Both the position numbers and the translations under genes were made by a program. The notes under the pieces were generated by a model. It had not been told where the DNA came from and did not search any database. It was given only the letters and a program-made list of their open reading frames with translations. A stretch of DNA of 64,000 bases from Microbacterium sp. 67-17 (GTDB lineage: Bacteria > Actinomycetota > Actinomycetes > Actinomycetales > Microbacteriaceae). The stretch lies in the NCBI RefSeq assembly GCF_001898325.1, contig NZ_MKTR01000023.1, forward strand, positions 1 to 64,000. The letters run 5' to 3'. This document shows, in pieces, positions 1-7,584 of the stretch. The first letter of the stretch is position 1. Every line of letters starts with the position of its first letter.

Positions 1-1
1 A

Positions 2-112
2 GCCCTGCCCGCCTGGCTGCACTTCTACAATCACCACAGGCCCCACACTGCGATCGGGAAGCTCCCGCCCATCAGCCGGATCTCAAACAACCTGCCTGGG
101 CAGTACAGCTAG
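2..112 (+). mobile_element. 3' end of an IS481-like transposase gene (partial)
   Basis: The frame starting at base 2 is open from the window edge to a TAG at 110-112. It encodes about 36 residues, including LHFYNHHRPHTAIGKLPP, the conserved C-terminal tail of IS481/IS3-type DDE integrase-fold transposases (YNxxRPH). The rest of the element lies outside the window. The terminal inverted repeat is not certain; IS481 ends usually finish in ACA and a TACA at 124-127 is a possible right tip. The insertion appears to have removed the 5' part of the downstream helicase gene. Confidence 0.75.
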
Positions 113-129
113 CTGCGCTCCTCTACACG

Positions 130-1362
130 TACGGGCCCTGGGAAATCGGGCGTGACTCGAAGCTTGCGGCATTGGCCACGCTTCTCACGGAGGAGCACCC
201 GAACGAGAAGGTCTTGGTCTTCACGGAGTACAAGGACACCGCAAACTACGTCGCTACCGCGCTTCGATCGCTCGGCATCGATGCGGTGGACTCGGCGACC
301 GGCGATGACGAGGACCCGACTCAGCTTGCGCGTCGGTTCTCGCCGCACTCCAACAAGCTGCGAGGAAAAGCCGAGGCGCCGGGCGTCGGCGACGAACTCC
401 GGGTGCTCATCTCGACGGATGTCCTCAGCGAAGGTCAGAACTTGCAGGACGCGCACATCGTGGTCAACTACGACCTGCCGTGGGCCATTGTGCGTCTGAT
501 TCAGCGGGCTGGCCGTGTCGACCGAGTCGGTCAGGAGTCGCCCGAGGTGCTGCTCTACTCGATCTTCCACGGTTCGCTGAACAACGTCTTGTCGCTTCGT
601 CAGCGCATCGCCGACCGGCTGCAGCAGAATGCGCAGGCCTTCGGCTCCGATGAGCAGTTCTTCGGTTCGGAGGACGAAGTGCGGACGATTACTGACCTGT
701 ACGACGGCACGCTCGACGAAGCCGACGACGTCGAGGACATCGACGCCGCGAGCCTTGCGTTCCAGTACTGGAGCAACGCGTTGCAGCAGACACCGGAAGC
801 TGCTGAGCGTGCGCGACGATTGCCGGATCTCGTCGATGCGACCAGAGGGCGTCGCGTTACCGATGTCGAAGACGGCGTTGCGTGCTACGTCCGCACCGAG
901 GCCGGCATCGACGGATTCGGCTGGACGACGTCGGACGGCGAAACGCGACTCCTCACAGGCTTCGAGACCCTGCGTGTATTCGAGAGCACGCCTGATGAAC
1001 CCTTTGTCGAGCGCCTTGCGAATCATGACGAGCTTGTGGGAGCGCTGGTGCGCGGCCCGCTTGCGAACCCCGCGGTCGCTGCGGGGCGGCTTCGCGGTGT
1101 GCGGCGCCAGATCTGGAAGCGCCTCGGCGAGAGCGTATTCGACTTTGGCCCTGAGGCTTCGGCGGCGCTCGATCTGCTGTACCAGCACCCGCTCACCAAT
1201 GAGTCCGATCGTCGGCTGCGGAACGCCGTCCGTAACGGCGCCTCGGACGACGAGCTCGCCAACCGTCTCGCCGCGCTGGCGCGGGAAGACAAGCTTGTTA
1301 TCGAGCGTCGTTCCGGCAGCGACTCGATCCGAATCGTCAGCACCATGGGAGTGAGTCAGTAA
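130..1362 (+). pseudogene. SNF2-type helicase, C-terminal part only (5' truncated next to an IS)
   Basis: This frame is open from base 1, but helicase similarity begins only around 154 (DSKLAALATLL). It carries the C-terminal RecA-like lobe of a superfamily 2 SNF2/restriction-type helicase: LVFTEYKDTA (motif IV region), STDVLSEGQNLQ (motif V) and QRAGRVDRVGQ (motif VI), then about 280 residues of uncharacterised C-terminal domain. The ATPase lobe with Walker A and B is absent, so the piece cannot be an active helicase alone. Its TAA overlaps the methyltransferase ATG by one base (TAATG), showing the two were once one coupled unit. Such helicase-methyltransferase pairs occur in DISARM class 1 and in restriction-like systems; which applies cannot be told from this fragment. 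A TTG at 172 could allow translation of a stub. Confidence 0.75.
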
Positions 1363-4139
1363 TGGATAGCGCAGTGCTACTTGGGCTGGTCGATCGCCGT
1401 GAGTTCCGCGATCTCTTCGTCGATCATCTCGGCTGGAGCAACCCCGATCAGGGCGACTTCGAGGTGGCAACGGAGAACGGCGTTTACACGCTGACTCAAG
1501 TCGCAGGGTTCAAGGGCCTGCGTGTGTGGTTCCACGACGGGGTGCCGCCGCGTTCCGAGCAGCGCCTGATCGATCAGACCATCGGTGCGAGGAACCTCGA
1601 ACGCCTCGTCATCTTTGCTGACGAGCACGACCAGGCCTGGCGCTGGCCGCGGCGAGCCCAGATGGGCGGCGCGAACGCGAAGCTCGTGCTCCACGAGCGT
1701 CGGGTCGGAGACAGCGATAATCGTCTCGTGCGCCAGCTCGAGGCGATCTCCATCGACTTCGACGAGGACATCACGCTCGTAGACCTCTTGTCGCGGATGC
1801 GTGGAGCCTTCGACCATGAAGCCGAGACCACCGCGGCTCAAGCGGCTCGCCTCATGAGCACGCTCTACGCCGAGCTTGAGGCGTCCGGATGGGACCAACA
1901 CAACTCGACGCTTCTTCTCGCTCGCCTGCTCTTCCTCTACTTCGCTGACGACTCGGGCATGTGGAAGCATCCGGGACGACCGGATCAGTTCCAGCAGTTC
2001 TTGCTCGACGGCACCACCGACGAGACGCTCGCGAGCGACTTGAGTGCGCTGTTCGAAGCGTTGAGTCACGAACAGCGTCGTGCAGACCTTCCGGAGGAAG
2101 TTCGTGCATTCCGTTACGTCAACGGTGGCCTCTTCACAGACGAGTTCACCATGGGGCTGCTGACCGAGACATTCCGCGCCGAGCTGATCAACGCTGGCGA
2201 CTTTGACTGGTCAGTGATCTCGCCTGCCATCTTTGGGTCGATGTTCCAGACCGTGAAGGACAAGAAGTCGCGGCGACACGGTGGTGAGCACTACACAACC
2301 GAAGAGAGCATCCTTCGGACAATCGATCCCCTTTTCCTCACGGAGTTTCGGCAGCGTCTATCCAGTGGATGGAACGATCGCTCTCAGCTCACCAAGCTCC
2401 ACAACGACCTTGGACGGGTGCGGGTGCTCGATCCGGCCTGCGGGTGCGGGAACTTCCTGATCGTCGCTTACCGAGAACTCCGCGCCCTTGAGCTCGACCT
2501 GCTACTGAGGCAGCGCGAGCTCGATCTGCAGGACAAAGGCAAGGACTATGCCCAGCTGTCGTTCGATGTAACCGGCGACCTCAAAGTACGTCTCGATCAT
2601 TTCTACGGCATCGAGATTGAAGAGTGGCCGGCGCGCATCGCGGAGACTGCGATGCTCCTCGTCGACCACCTGGCGAATCAACGCATGGAGCAAGATTTCG
2701 GGCAGGCGCCGGATCGGCTACCGATTCAGATCGCACCGAAGATCGTGAACGGGAATGCTCTGAGGACTGAGTGGCGCGAGTTGATCGAGCCAACTCCCGA
2801 CGTCATCATCGTCGGAAATCCCCCGTTCATTGGCCAGTACACCAAGACTGCTGAGCAGACGGCTGACGCCCGTCGCATCTGGGGAGCTCGCTACAACGGA
2901 TACCTTGACTACGTCACCTGCTGGTACGCCCTTGCCCTTCAATACTTCGGTGACGTTGCAGGTAGGTGGGCATTCGTCTCGACGAACTCTATTTCCCAGG
3001 GCGAAGCCGCGGAGTACCTGTGGCGCCCTATCTTCGAGGCGGGTTGGCGCTGCCGTTTCGCGCATCGCTCGTTTCAGTGGGTCACGGAGGCGCCTGATGG
3101 TGCTGCGGTTCACGTGTCGATCATCGGCTACGACAAGCGGAGCATGCCGAAGGCGACCTTGTGGACCTACCCCGAGAGTGGGAAGGGTGACGGGATGCCG
3201 GCCGAAGTGCCGAACATCAACCCATATCTGCTCCCCGCGCCGAACACGTTCGTGTCCAGCTCAACTCGCCCACTCGTTTCGGAGCTCCCACCTGTGACGA
3301 AGGGTAGCCAGCCAACGGATGGCGGGAATTTCTTCGTCGACGCAGATCAGCTCGCTCGAGTTCGTGCCGATTCGGTGGCCGTTCGATTCCTGCGACCATT
3401 CGTTGGAGCGAGGGAGTTGCTTCACGATATTGAACGCTGGTGCATATGGCTGGAGGGTGTTGATGCGGCCGAGATCGCTCGAAGCGACTTCCTCACCGAG
3501 CGAGTTGAGGCCGTTCGGGATCTTCGTCTCCGCAGCAAGAAGGCCGCAACTCGTGCCAAGGCCGCAACCCCACATCTCTTCGACGAGAGGCGTCAACCTC
3601 ACGCCAGCTATCTGGGCATCCCGAGACACGTGGCTCAGACGCGGGAGTTCTTTACCGCGAAGCGGCTGCCGCCAGAAGTGATCTGTGGCGACGCCAACTT
3701 CATGGTCGAGGACGCCGACGGATTCGCGCTCGGTGTTTTGTCGTCGTCGATGTTCATACTCTGGATGCGCGGCATCGGGGGGCGTATCAAGTCCGACCTG
3801 CGTTTCTCCAACACGTTCGTCTACAACTCCTTCCCGCTACCACCGATTAGCGATCAGCGACGACGCGCGCTCGTTCACGCCGCTGCGCAACTAATCGAAG
3901 CACGCGCGGAGTTCCCGCGCGAGTCACTTGCGGACCTCTACGAAGTGGATCGAATCCCAGAGCCGATCCGAAGAGCTCATGCCGCTATCGACTCGGTCAT
4001 TGACGCGGTCTTTGGAGTGCGTCCGGATGCGACAGTGGAGGCGCGTCAGCGCCTAATGCTGAGGCGGTACTCCAAGCTCACGCGGCAGGACGCTCCGGAT
4101 TCGACGCTCTTTGACGACAGTGAGTTTGTAGAGCAGTAG
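1362..4139 (+). CDS. Adenine-specific DNA methyltransferase, large MmeI/Eco57I-like
   Basis: A 925-residue class I SAM-dependent DNA methyltransferase. Motif I is DPACGCGN at residues 357-364 (SAM binding) and motif IV is NPPF at 486-489, the signature of N6-adenine methylases. The stretch FGSMFQTVKDKKSRRHGGEHYT before motif I is typical of MmeI-type enzymes. The C-terminal third probably holds the target-recognition domain. The first 130 residues resemble an N-terminal domain found on methylases paired with helicases; I see no convincing PD-(D/E)XK site there. The ATG overlaps the helicase stop. With the helicase truncated, this may survive as an orphan methylase protecting host DNA or as a decaying gene; the reading frame is intact. 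Confidence 0.85.
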   Translation: MDSAVLLGLVDRREFRDLFVDHLGWSNPDQGDFEVATENGVYTLTQVAGFKGLRVWFHDGVPPRSEQRLIDQTIGARNLERLVIFADEHDQAWRWPRRAQMGGANAKLVLHERRVGDSDNRLVRQLEAISIDFDEDITLVDLLSRMRGAFDHEAETTAAQAARLMSTLYAELEASGWDQHNSTLLLARLLFLYFADDSGMWKHPGRPDQFQQFLLDGTTDETLASDLSALFEALSHEQRRADLPEEVRAFRYVNGGLFTDEFTMGLLTETFRAELINAGDFDWSVISPAIFGSMFQTVKDKKSRRHGGEHYTTEESILRTIDPLFLTEFRQRLSSGWNDRSQLTKLHNDLGRVRVLDPACGCGNFLIVAYRELRALELDLLLRQRELDLQDKGKDYAQLSFDVTGDLKVRLDHFYGIEIEEWPARIAETAMLLVDHLANQRMEQDFGQAPDRLPIQIAPKIVNGNALRTEWRELIEPTPDVIIVGNPPFIGQYTKTAEQTADARRIWGARYNGYLDYVTCWYALALQYFGDVAGRWAFVSTNSISQGEAAEYLWRPIFEAGWRCRFAHRSFQWVTEAPDGAAVHVSIIGYDKRSMPKATLWTYPESGKGDGMPAEVPNINPYLLPAPNTFVSSSTRPLVSELPPVTKGSQPTDGGNFFVDADQLARVRADSVAVRFLRPFVGARELLHDIERWCIWLEGVDAAEIARSDFLTERVEAVRDLRLRSKKAATRAKAATPHLFDERRQPHASYLGIPRHVAQTREFFTAKRLPPEVICGDANFMVEDADGFALGVLSSSMFILWMRGIGGRIKSDLRFSNTFVYNSFPLPPISDQRRRALVHAAAQLIEARAEFPRESLADLYEVDRIPEPIRRAHAAIDSVIDAVFGVRPDATVEARQRLMLRRYSKLTRQDAPDSTLFDDSEFVEQ

Positions 4140-4202
4140 CCCTCGGCAGGGAGGGACGCTTCAAGTCCGAGCGACACGCCGAGAGTAAAAACAAGCACGC
4201 GT

Positions 4203-4230
4203 TATACTGACCTTCGCGTATTGTGGTCTC
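4203..4230 (+). promoter_or_regulatory. Promoter for the four-gene island operon
   Basis: A good -10 hexamer TATACT sits at 4203-4208, 22 bases before the ATG at 4231, giving a very short 5' leader and no obvious Shine-Dalgarno. No clear -35 lies 17 bases upstream. The 91-base gap after the methyltransferase stop indicates independent transcription of the downstream operon, possibly controlled by its own XRE protein. Confidence 0.45.
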
Positions 4231-5025
4231 ATGACCGCAGAAGATGATGCTCTCGCCGCTCTCCAGGCTTTTGGGCTGCTCGATGTCCTGAAATGGGGAG
4301 CGCCGGTGGCGTTCGCTGCGACCGATCAGCTTTACGACGAGGACCAGGGCCACGATCAGGGTGTCGTGGGGTACCTCAACTTCAAGCACTTGAAAGACCT
4401 CATCGACCGAGCGACTGCGAATGGCCGCTTCAAGCTGGGCGAGGGGCTCGAGAGCCTCGGCGGTGATGTCCTCGAGCGTGGCATCACGCCGGAGGCATTC
4501 AGCGCGATGCCGGGCCTCCCGATCGACGCGGTCGCTCGCAGGGACTACAAGCAGTCTCCCGGATGGGCCATCGAGGGTTACCGCGTGCTGCTGCAGTCCT
4601 ACCCGTTCGGCAAGGTCGATGAGATCAAGTGGGGGCAGCGCAGCACGGCGAAGAAGCGGGTGGCGGATCAGTTCTTCGACGATGGCAACGCGCTCTTCTC
4701 GCCCGAGGACTTCGGCCTGGAGACGATCCCGGGCATTCCGGACGACGACAACTTCGAGGGCGTCACCTTGATCGCGGCACACGCATTCAACCCGACGACT
4801 AAGCAGTACGAGCTCTATATCGGTCAGAGCAAGAACCCGGTGTCTGCCGACGACGAGTGCTGGTACTGGAAGGAGCTGCTGCTCTCCGGTGGCGCTCCGA
4901 TCGGCGGGACGAGGCCGGTTACGCCGCAGATGCCGACCGGTGGCGCGTCAACGGACGTCGAGGACGTGCCGGTGCGGATCAAGCGGACTGGTGCGGGCGA
5001 AGGGTCGGGCACTGCGAATGGCTGA
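4231..5025 (+). CDS. Unknown protein, first gene of a candidate defence operon
   Basis: A soluble 264-residue protein I do not recognise. There is no signal peptide or membrane segment. The N-terminal half is acidic with a probable helical region (YLNFKHLKDLIDRA, about residues 50-63). The middle contains a Tyr/Trp/Lys-rich patch, and FEGVTLIAAHAFNPTTKQYE (around 172-191) looks like a beta-hairpin core. The last 45 residues are Gly/Pro/Thr-rich and probably disordered. It is the first gene after a promoter, and its stop lies inside the next gene (8-base overlap), so co-translation with the XRE-ImmA protein is likely. It could be a sensor, antitoxin or structural partner of the operon's nuclease and HEPN proteins; nothing in the sequence decides this. 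Confidence 0.75.
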   Translation: MTAEDDALAALQAFGLLDVLKWGAPVAFAATDQLYDEDQGHDQGVVGYLNFKHLKDLIDRATANGRFKLGEGLESLGGDVLERGITPEAFSAMPGLPIDAVARRDYKQSPGWAIEGYRVLLQSYPFGKVDEIKWGQRSTAKKRVADQFFDDGNALFSPEDFGLETIPGIPDDDNFEGVTLIAAHAFNPTTKQYELYIGQSKNPVSADDECWYWKELLLSGGAPIGGTRPVTPQMPTGGASTDVEDVPVRIKRTGAGEGSGTANG

Positions 5026-6124
5026 GGTGCGTCGACCGTCCCAGACGCTCGCCGCCGCCGCTTCCTTCTTCAACGGTGAGCGCCTCACCATGGCCCGTCA
5101 GCTGAAGGGACTCAAGAAGTCGCATCTGGCGTCGCTCATCGAGATGTCGCCGGCCTCGGTGACCGCATGGGAGAGCGGCGCCAAGCAGCCCAACCGTGCG
5201 ACTGTGGCGAAGTTGGCATTGGCCCTGCAAGTCGAGCCTCAGTTCTTCGGGGGAGGCGCACCGCCGAAGACAGATAAGCCGAACTTCCGGTCGCTGCGCT
5301 CGACGCCACAAATTGCTCAGGATGAGGCAGAGGCGTATGGCAGGTTCGTCGCTGAGATCGCTGGGATGCTCGAAAACGCGGTTGAGTTCCCCGAAGCGCT
5401 CCTGCCTGACCTCCCTGTCGACCCTGACGAGCGTTCGATGACGCCGGAGCAGGCCGCGCGAGAAGCGCGCGAGTTCTTTGGTGTCGCACCCGGTCCTGTA
5501 CAGCACGTGGTGCGGCTCGTCGAGCGCAACGGTGTCGTCGTCGTGTTCAGCGAGCCAGGGGTGGCCTCGATCGACGCCTACTCCCTGCACTCGGTGACGC
5601 GGCCGATCATCGTCCTGAACCCGGTGAAGGACGACTACTACCGACAACGCTTCGACGCCGCTCACGAGCTCGGCCACCTGATCATGCACCACGACGCCGA
5701 GCCCGGTGGCAAGGTCGCGGAAGAACAGGCCAATCGGTTCGCGTCTGAGTTCCTGATGCCGGCCGAAGAGATCGCGCCGTCCCTTCCCACCTCCACTGCA
5801 GGCAAGGCGTGGGCGCAGCTCGCCGAGCTGAAGGAGTACTGGGGCGTCAGCCTCGCCGCGCTTCTCTACCGCGCGCGGGCGCTCGGGATCATGAGTGACG
5901 TTTCGTACCGCAACGCGGTCATCCGCATGTCGCAGAACGGCTGGCGCCGGTCGGAGCCAGGGCGAATCTCATCGCTAGAGATGCCGTCGATGCTGCCGCG
6001 CGCACGTGAGGTATTGCGCGAAGCGGGCATCGACGAGGGATCCTTCCTCGCTGGCTCGGGGCTGCCGGTGGGGTTGTACGAGATCGCGGCGTCGCGAGTG
6101 CCGGTCGTGGGAGTTAGGTCGTGA
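5018..6124 (+). CDS. XRE-type regulator fused to ImmA/IrrE metallopeptidase
   Basis: 368 residues. The N-terminus (about 15-75) is an XRE/Cro helix-turn-helix: FNGERLTMARQLKGL followed by SPASVTAWESGAKQPN. The C-terminal half is a COG2856 ImmA/IrrE (DUF955) zinc metallopeptidase with HELGH at about residues 216-220 and EEQANRFASEFLMP supplying the third ligand region. Family members cleave repressors in mobile elements (ImmA on ImmR) or activate stress genes (IrrE on DdrO); fused XRE-ImmA proteins are common in toxin-antitoxin and defence operons. The ATG at 5018 was chosen because the helix-turn-helix begins shortly after it; an ATG at 5090 would cut the motif. It overlaps the upstream stop, and its own stop overlaps the next start as GTGA. 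Confidence 0.88.
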   Translation: MAEVRRPSQTLAAAASFFNGERLTMARQLKGLKKSHLASLIEMSPASVTAWESGAKQPNRATVAKLALALQVEPQFFGGGAPPKTDKPNFRSLRSTPQIAQDEAEAYGRFVAEIAGMLENAVEFPEALLPDLPVDPDERSMTPEQAAREAREFFGVAPGPVQHVVRLVERNGVVVVFSEPGVASIDAYSLHSVTRPIIVLNPVKDDYYRQRFDAAHELGHLIMHHDAEPGGKVAEEQANRFASEFLMPAEEIAPSLPTSTAGKAWAQLAELKEYWGVSLAALLYRARALGIMSDVSYRNAVIRMSQNGWRRSEPGRISSLEMPSMLPRAREVLREAGIDEGSFLAGSGLPVGLYEIAASRVPVVGVRS

Positions 6125-7584
6125 GGTTCACGGAGACGTTCGGCATCACGCGCGTTGCGGAGGACGACTGGTTCGACCCACATCTAACGGTGGACACCAA
6201 GCTGTTCATCGACCCGCTTCTTCTCCTTGAAGGGGGCGGCATCTGGTCTACGGCACACGACGAGCTGATCGCGCATTTCGTGCACTGCTACGGCCTCGTC
6301 GCGAAGGCAACGAGCTCCAAGTCGGTGTCCGCACAAGCCGCGCGCAGACTGCTCACGTTTCCTGAACCGTTCGAGCTGGGGCTGGGCTACACCGCCATCG
6401 GAACCCGGGGCTCTGGGGCCGGAGATCGGTTCGCTGCACGGATGGCGGACGGCATAGCGGTTGCGATCGCCGCGGGACTCACTCAACCAGAGCACATCGA
6501 AGAGATCGGCATCCTGAACGAAGGTATCGGTGCTGATCGGATCTCTGATGCGACTGCCAACGTCATCAAGGGGCGCTTGATCGCATATACGCAGGAAGTT
6601 GCGCGCCGTCACCACGTTCCTCTGGATACGCACAAGGTCCGGCATTCCCGAGTTTCGCTCGATGCCGCCCGGTGGCACGACGAGGAGGTGGAGCTGCCGA
6701 CGAACCCTGCGACCGGAAGGCCAATCATCCTGGTGCCCGAGTTCATCCTCGGTGGACTTCCGACGTTGAATGCTGACGACTGGTTCGATTCGCACTTCAA
6801 CGACGACATCCGTCTGTCGCTCAACCTCAAGGTCGGGCAAGCCGTATCGAAGTCGAGCATCGTGGCGTTCGCCCGCCAGAGACCAGAGCGCGTTCGCGAG
6901 TGGGCTCGTGCCCAGACCAGCCGAGAAGATCTGATGAGTTACGACTTCGGCGGTGACCCGCTCGGTGTCGTCCAGTGGGATCGCGAGCCTGCGCGTTTCG
7001 CCGCCGAGCATCCCCTGCGGATGCGCGTCGTAGCGACCACGAAGGACCTCGTAGAGCTTGTGGCGGAGGTCGTCGACCAATTCCGACACTTCGTTGAGGA
7101 GCAGCGCGGATGGAGCCTGCTCTGGAACGACGATGGGTCTGAGAAGCCCGAAGAAGCGATCCAGCTACTGCTCCTCGGCCTCGCCCAGCCCTATCTCCGC
7201 CAATTCAATGTCGAGCTCGATCGAGAGGTGGAGCTCGGACGCGGCCCGGTCGATTTCAAGGCGTCATCTGGGACGTCGGTGCGCCTGCTCATTGAGGTCA
7301 AGAAGCTCCACAACGGTAAGTTCTGGAACGGGCTTCGGCATCAGCTCCCGAGTTACATAAACTCCGACGGAGCAAGCGAGGGGTGGCTCATCGCCGTCCA
7401 ATACCGCAGCAACCGTGCTGCGGTATTGCGGCTCAAAGCACTTCCCGCCGAGGTCGCCGCGGTGGCTGACGCCACGGGCACATCCCTGTACTACTCGGCG
7501 GTCGACGCGCGACGACCCCTGTCCGCCTCGAAGATAGAGGACATCCAACCGGGCGAAGCGCCGGAGGAGGAGGGTTCGGAGTGA
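6121..7584 (+). CDS. Putative PD-(D/E)XK-fold nuclease of the island operon
   Basis: 487 residues, not matched to a named family. The N-terminal 300 residues (start MRFTETFGITRVAEDDWFDP) are a soluble domain of unknown function containing a second WFDSHFN segment around 220. The C-terminal part has the arrangement of a restriction-endonuclease-like core: GRGPVDFKAS with D378, then LLIEVKK with E392 and K394, followed by an amphipathic helix and YINSDGASEGWLIAVQY, a typical last core strand. This is the D-x(n)-E-x-K pattern of PD-(D/E)XK nucleases such as those of restriction and abortive systems. GTG start overlaps the XRE-ImmA stop by four bases. The nuclease assignment is inference from motif spacing; the operon position supports an effector role. 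Confidence 0.7.
   Translation: MRFTETFGITRVAEDDWFDPHLTVDTKLFIDPLLLLEGGGIWSTAHDELIAHFVHCYGLVAKATSSKSVSAQAARRLLTFPEPFELGLGYTAIGTRGSGAGDRFAARMADGIAVAIAAGLTQPEHIEEIGILNEGIGADRISDATANVIKGRLIAYTQEVARRHHVPLDTHKVRHSRVSLDAARWHDEEVELPTNPATGRPIILVPEFILGGLPTLNADDWFDSHFNDDIRLSLNLKVGQAVSKSSIVAFARQRPERVREWARAQTSREDLMSYDFGGDPLGVVQWDREPARFAAEHPLRMRVVATTKDLVELVAEVVDQFRHFVEEQRGWSLLWNDDGSEKPEEAIQLLLLGLAQPYLRQFNVELDREVELGRGPVDFKASSGTSVRLLIEVKKLHNGKFWNGLRHQLPSYINSDGASEGWLIAVQYRSNRAAVLRLKALPAEVAAVADATGTSLYYSAVDARRPLSASKIEDIQPGEAPEEEGSE

Noticed and set aside
172..1362. TTG at 172 as a genuine helicase start
   Set aside because: Helicase-like residues continue upstream of it in the same open frame to about 154, and the ATPase lobe is missing, so truncation explains the frame better.
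109..1470. A 453-codon minus-strand frame opposite the truncated helicase
   Set aside because: The plus strand has clear helicase motifs V and VI and is coupled to the methyltransferase; the minus frame has no motif.
1362..4139. Naming the methyltransferase DrmMI and the unit DISARM
   Set aside because: The helicase is cut off and no drmA, drmB or drmC gene is present, so the system cannot be assigned.
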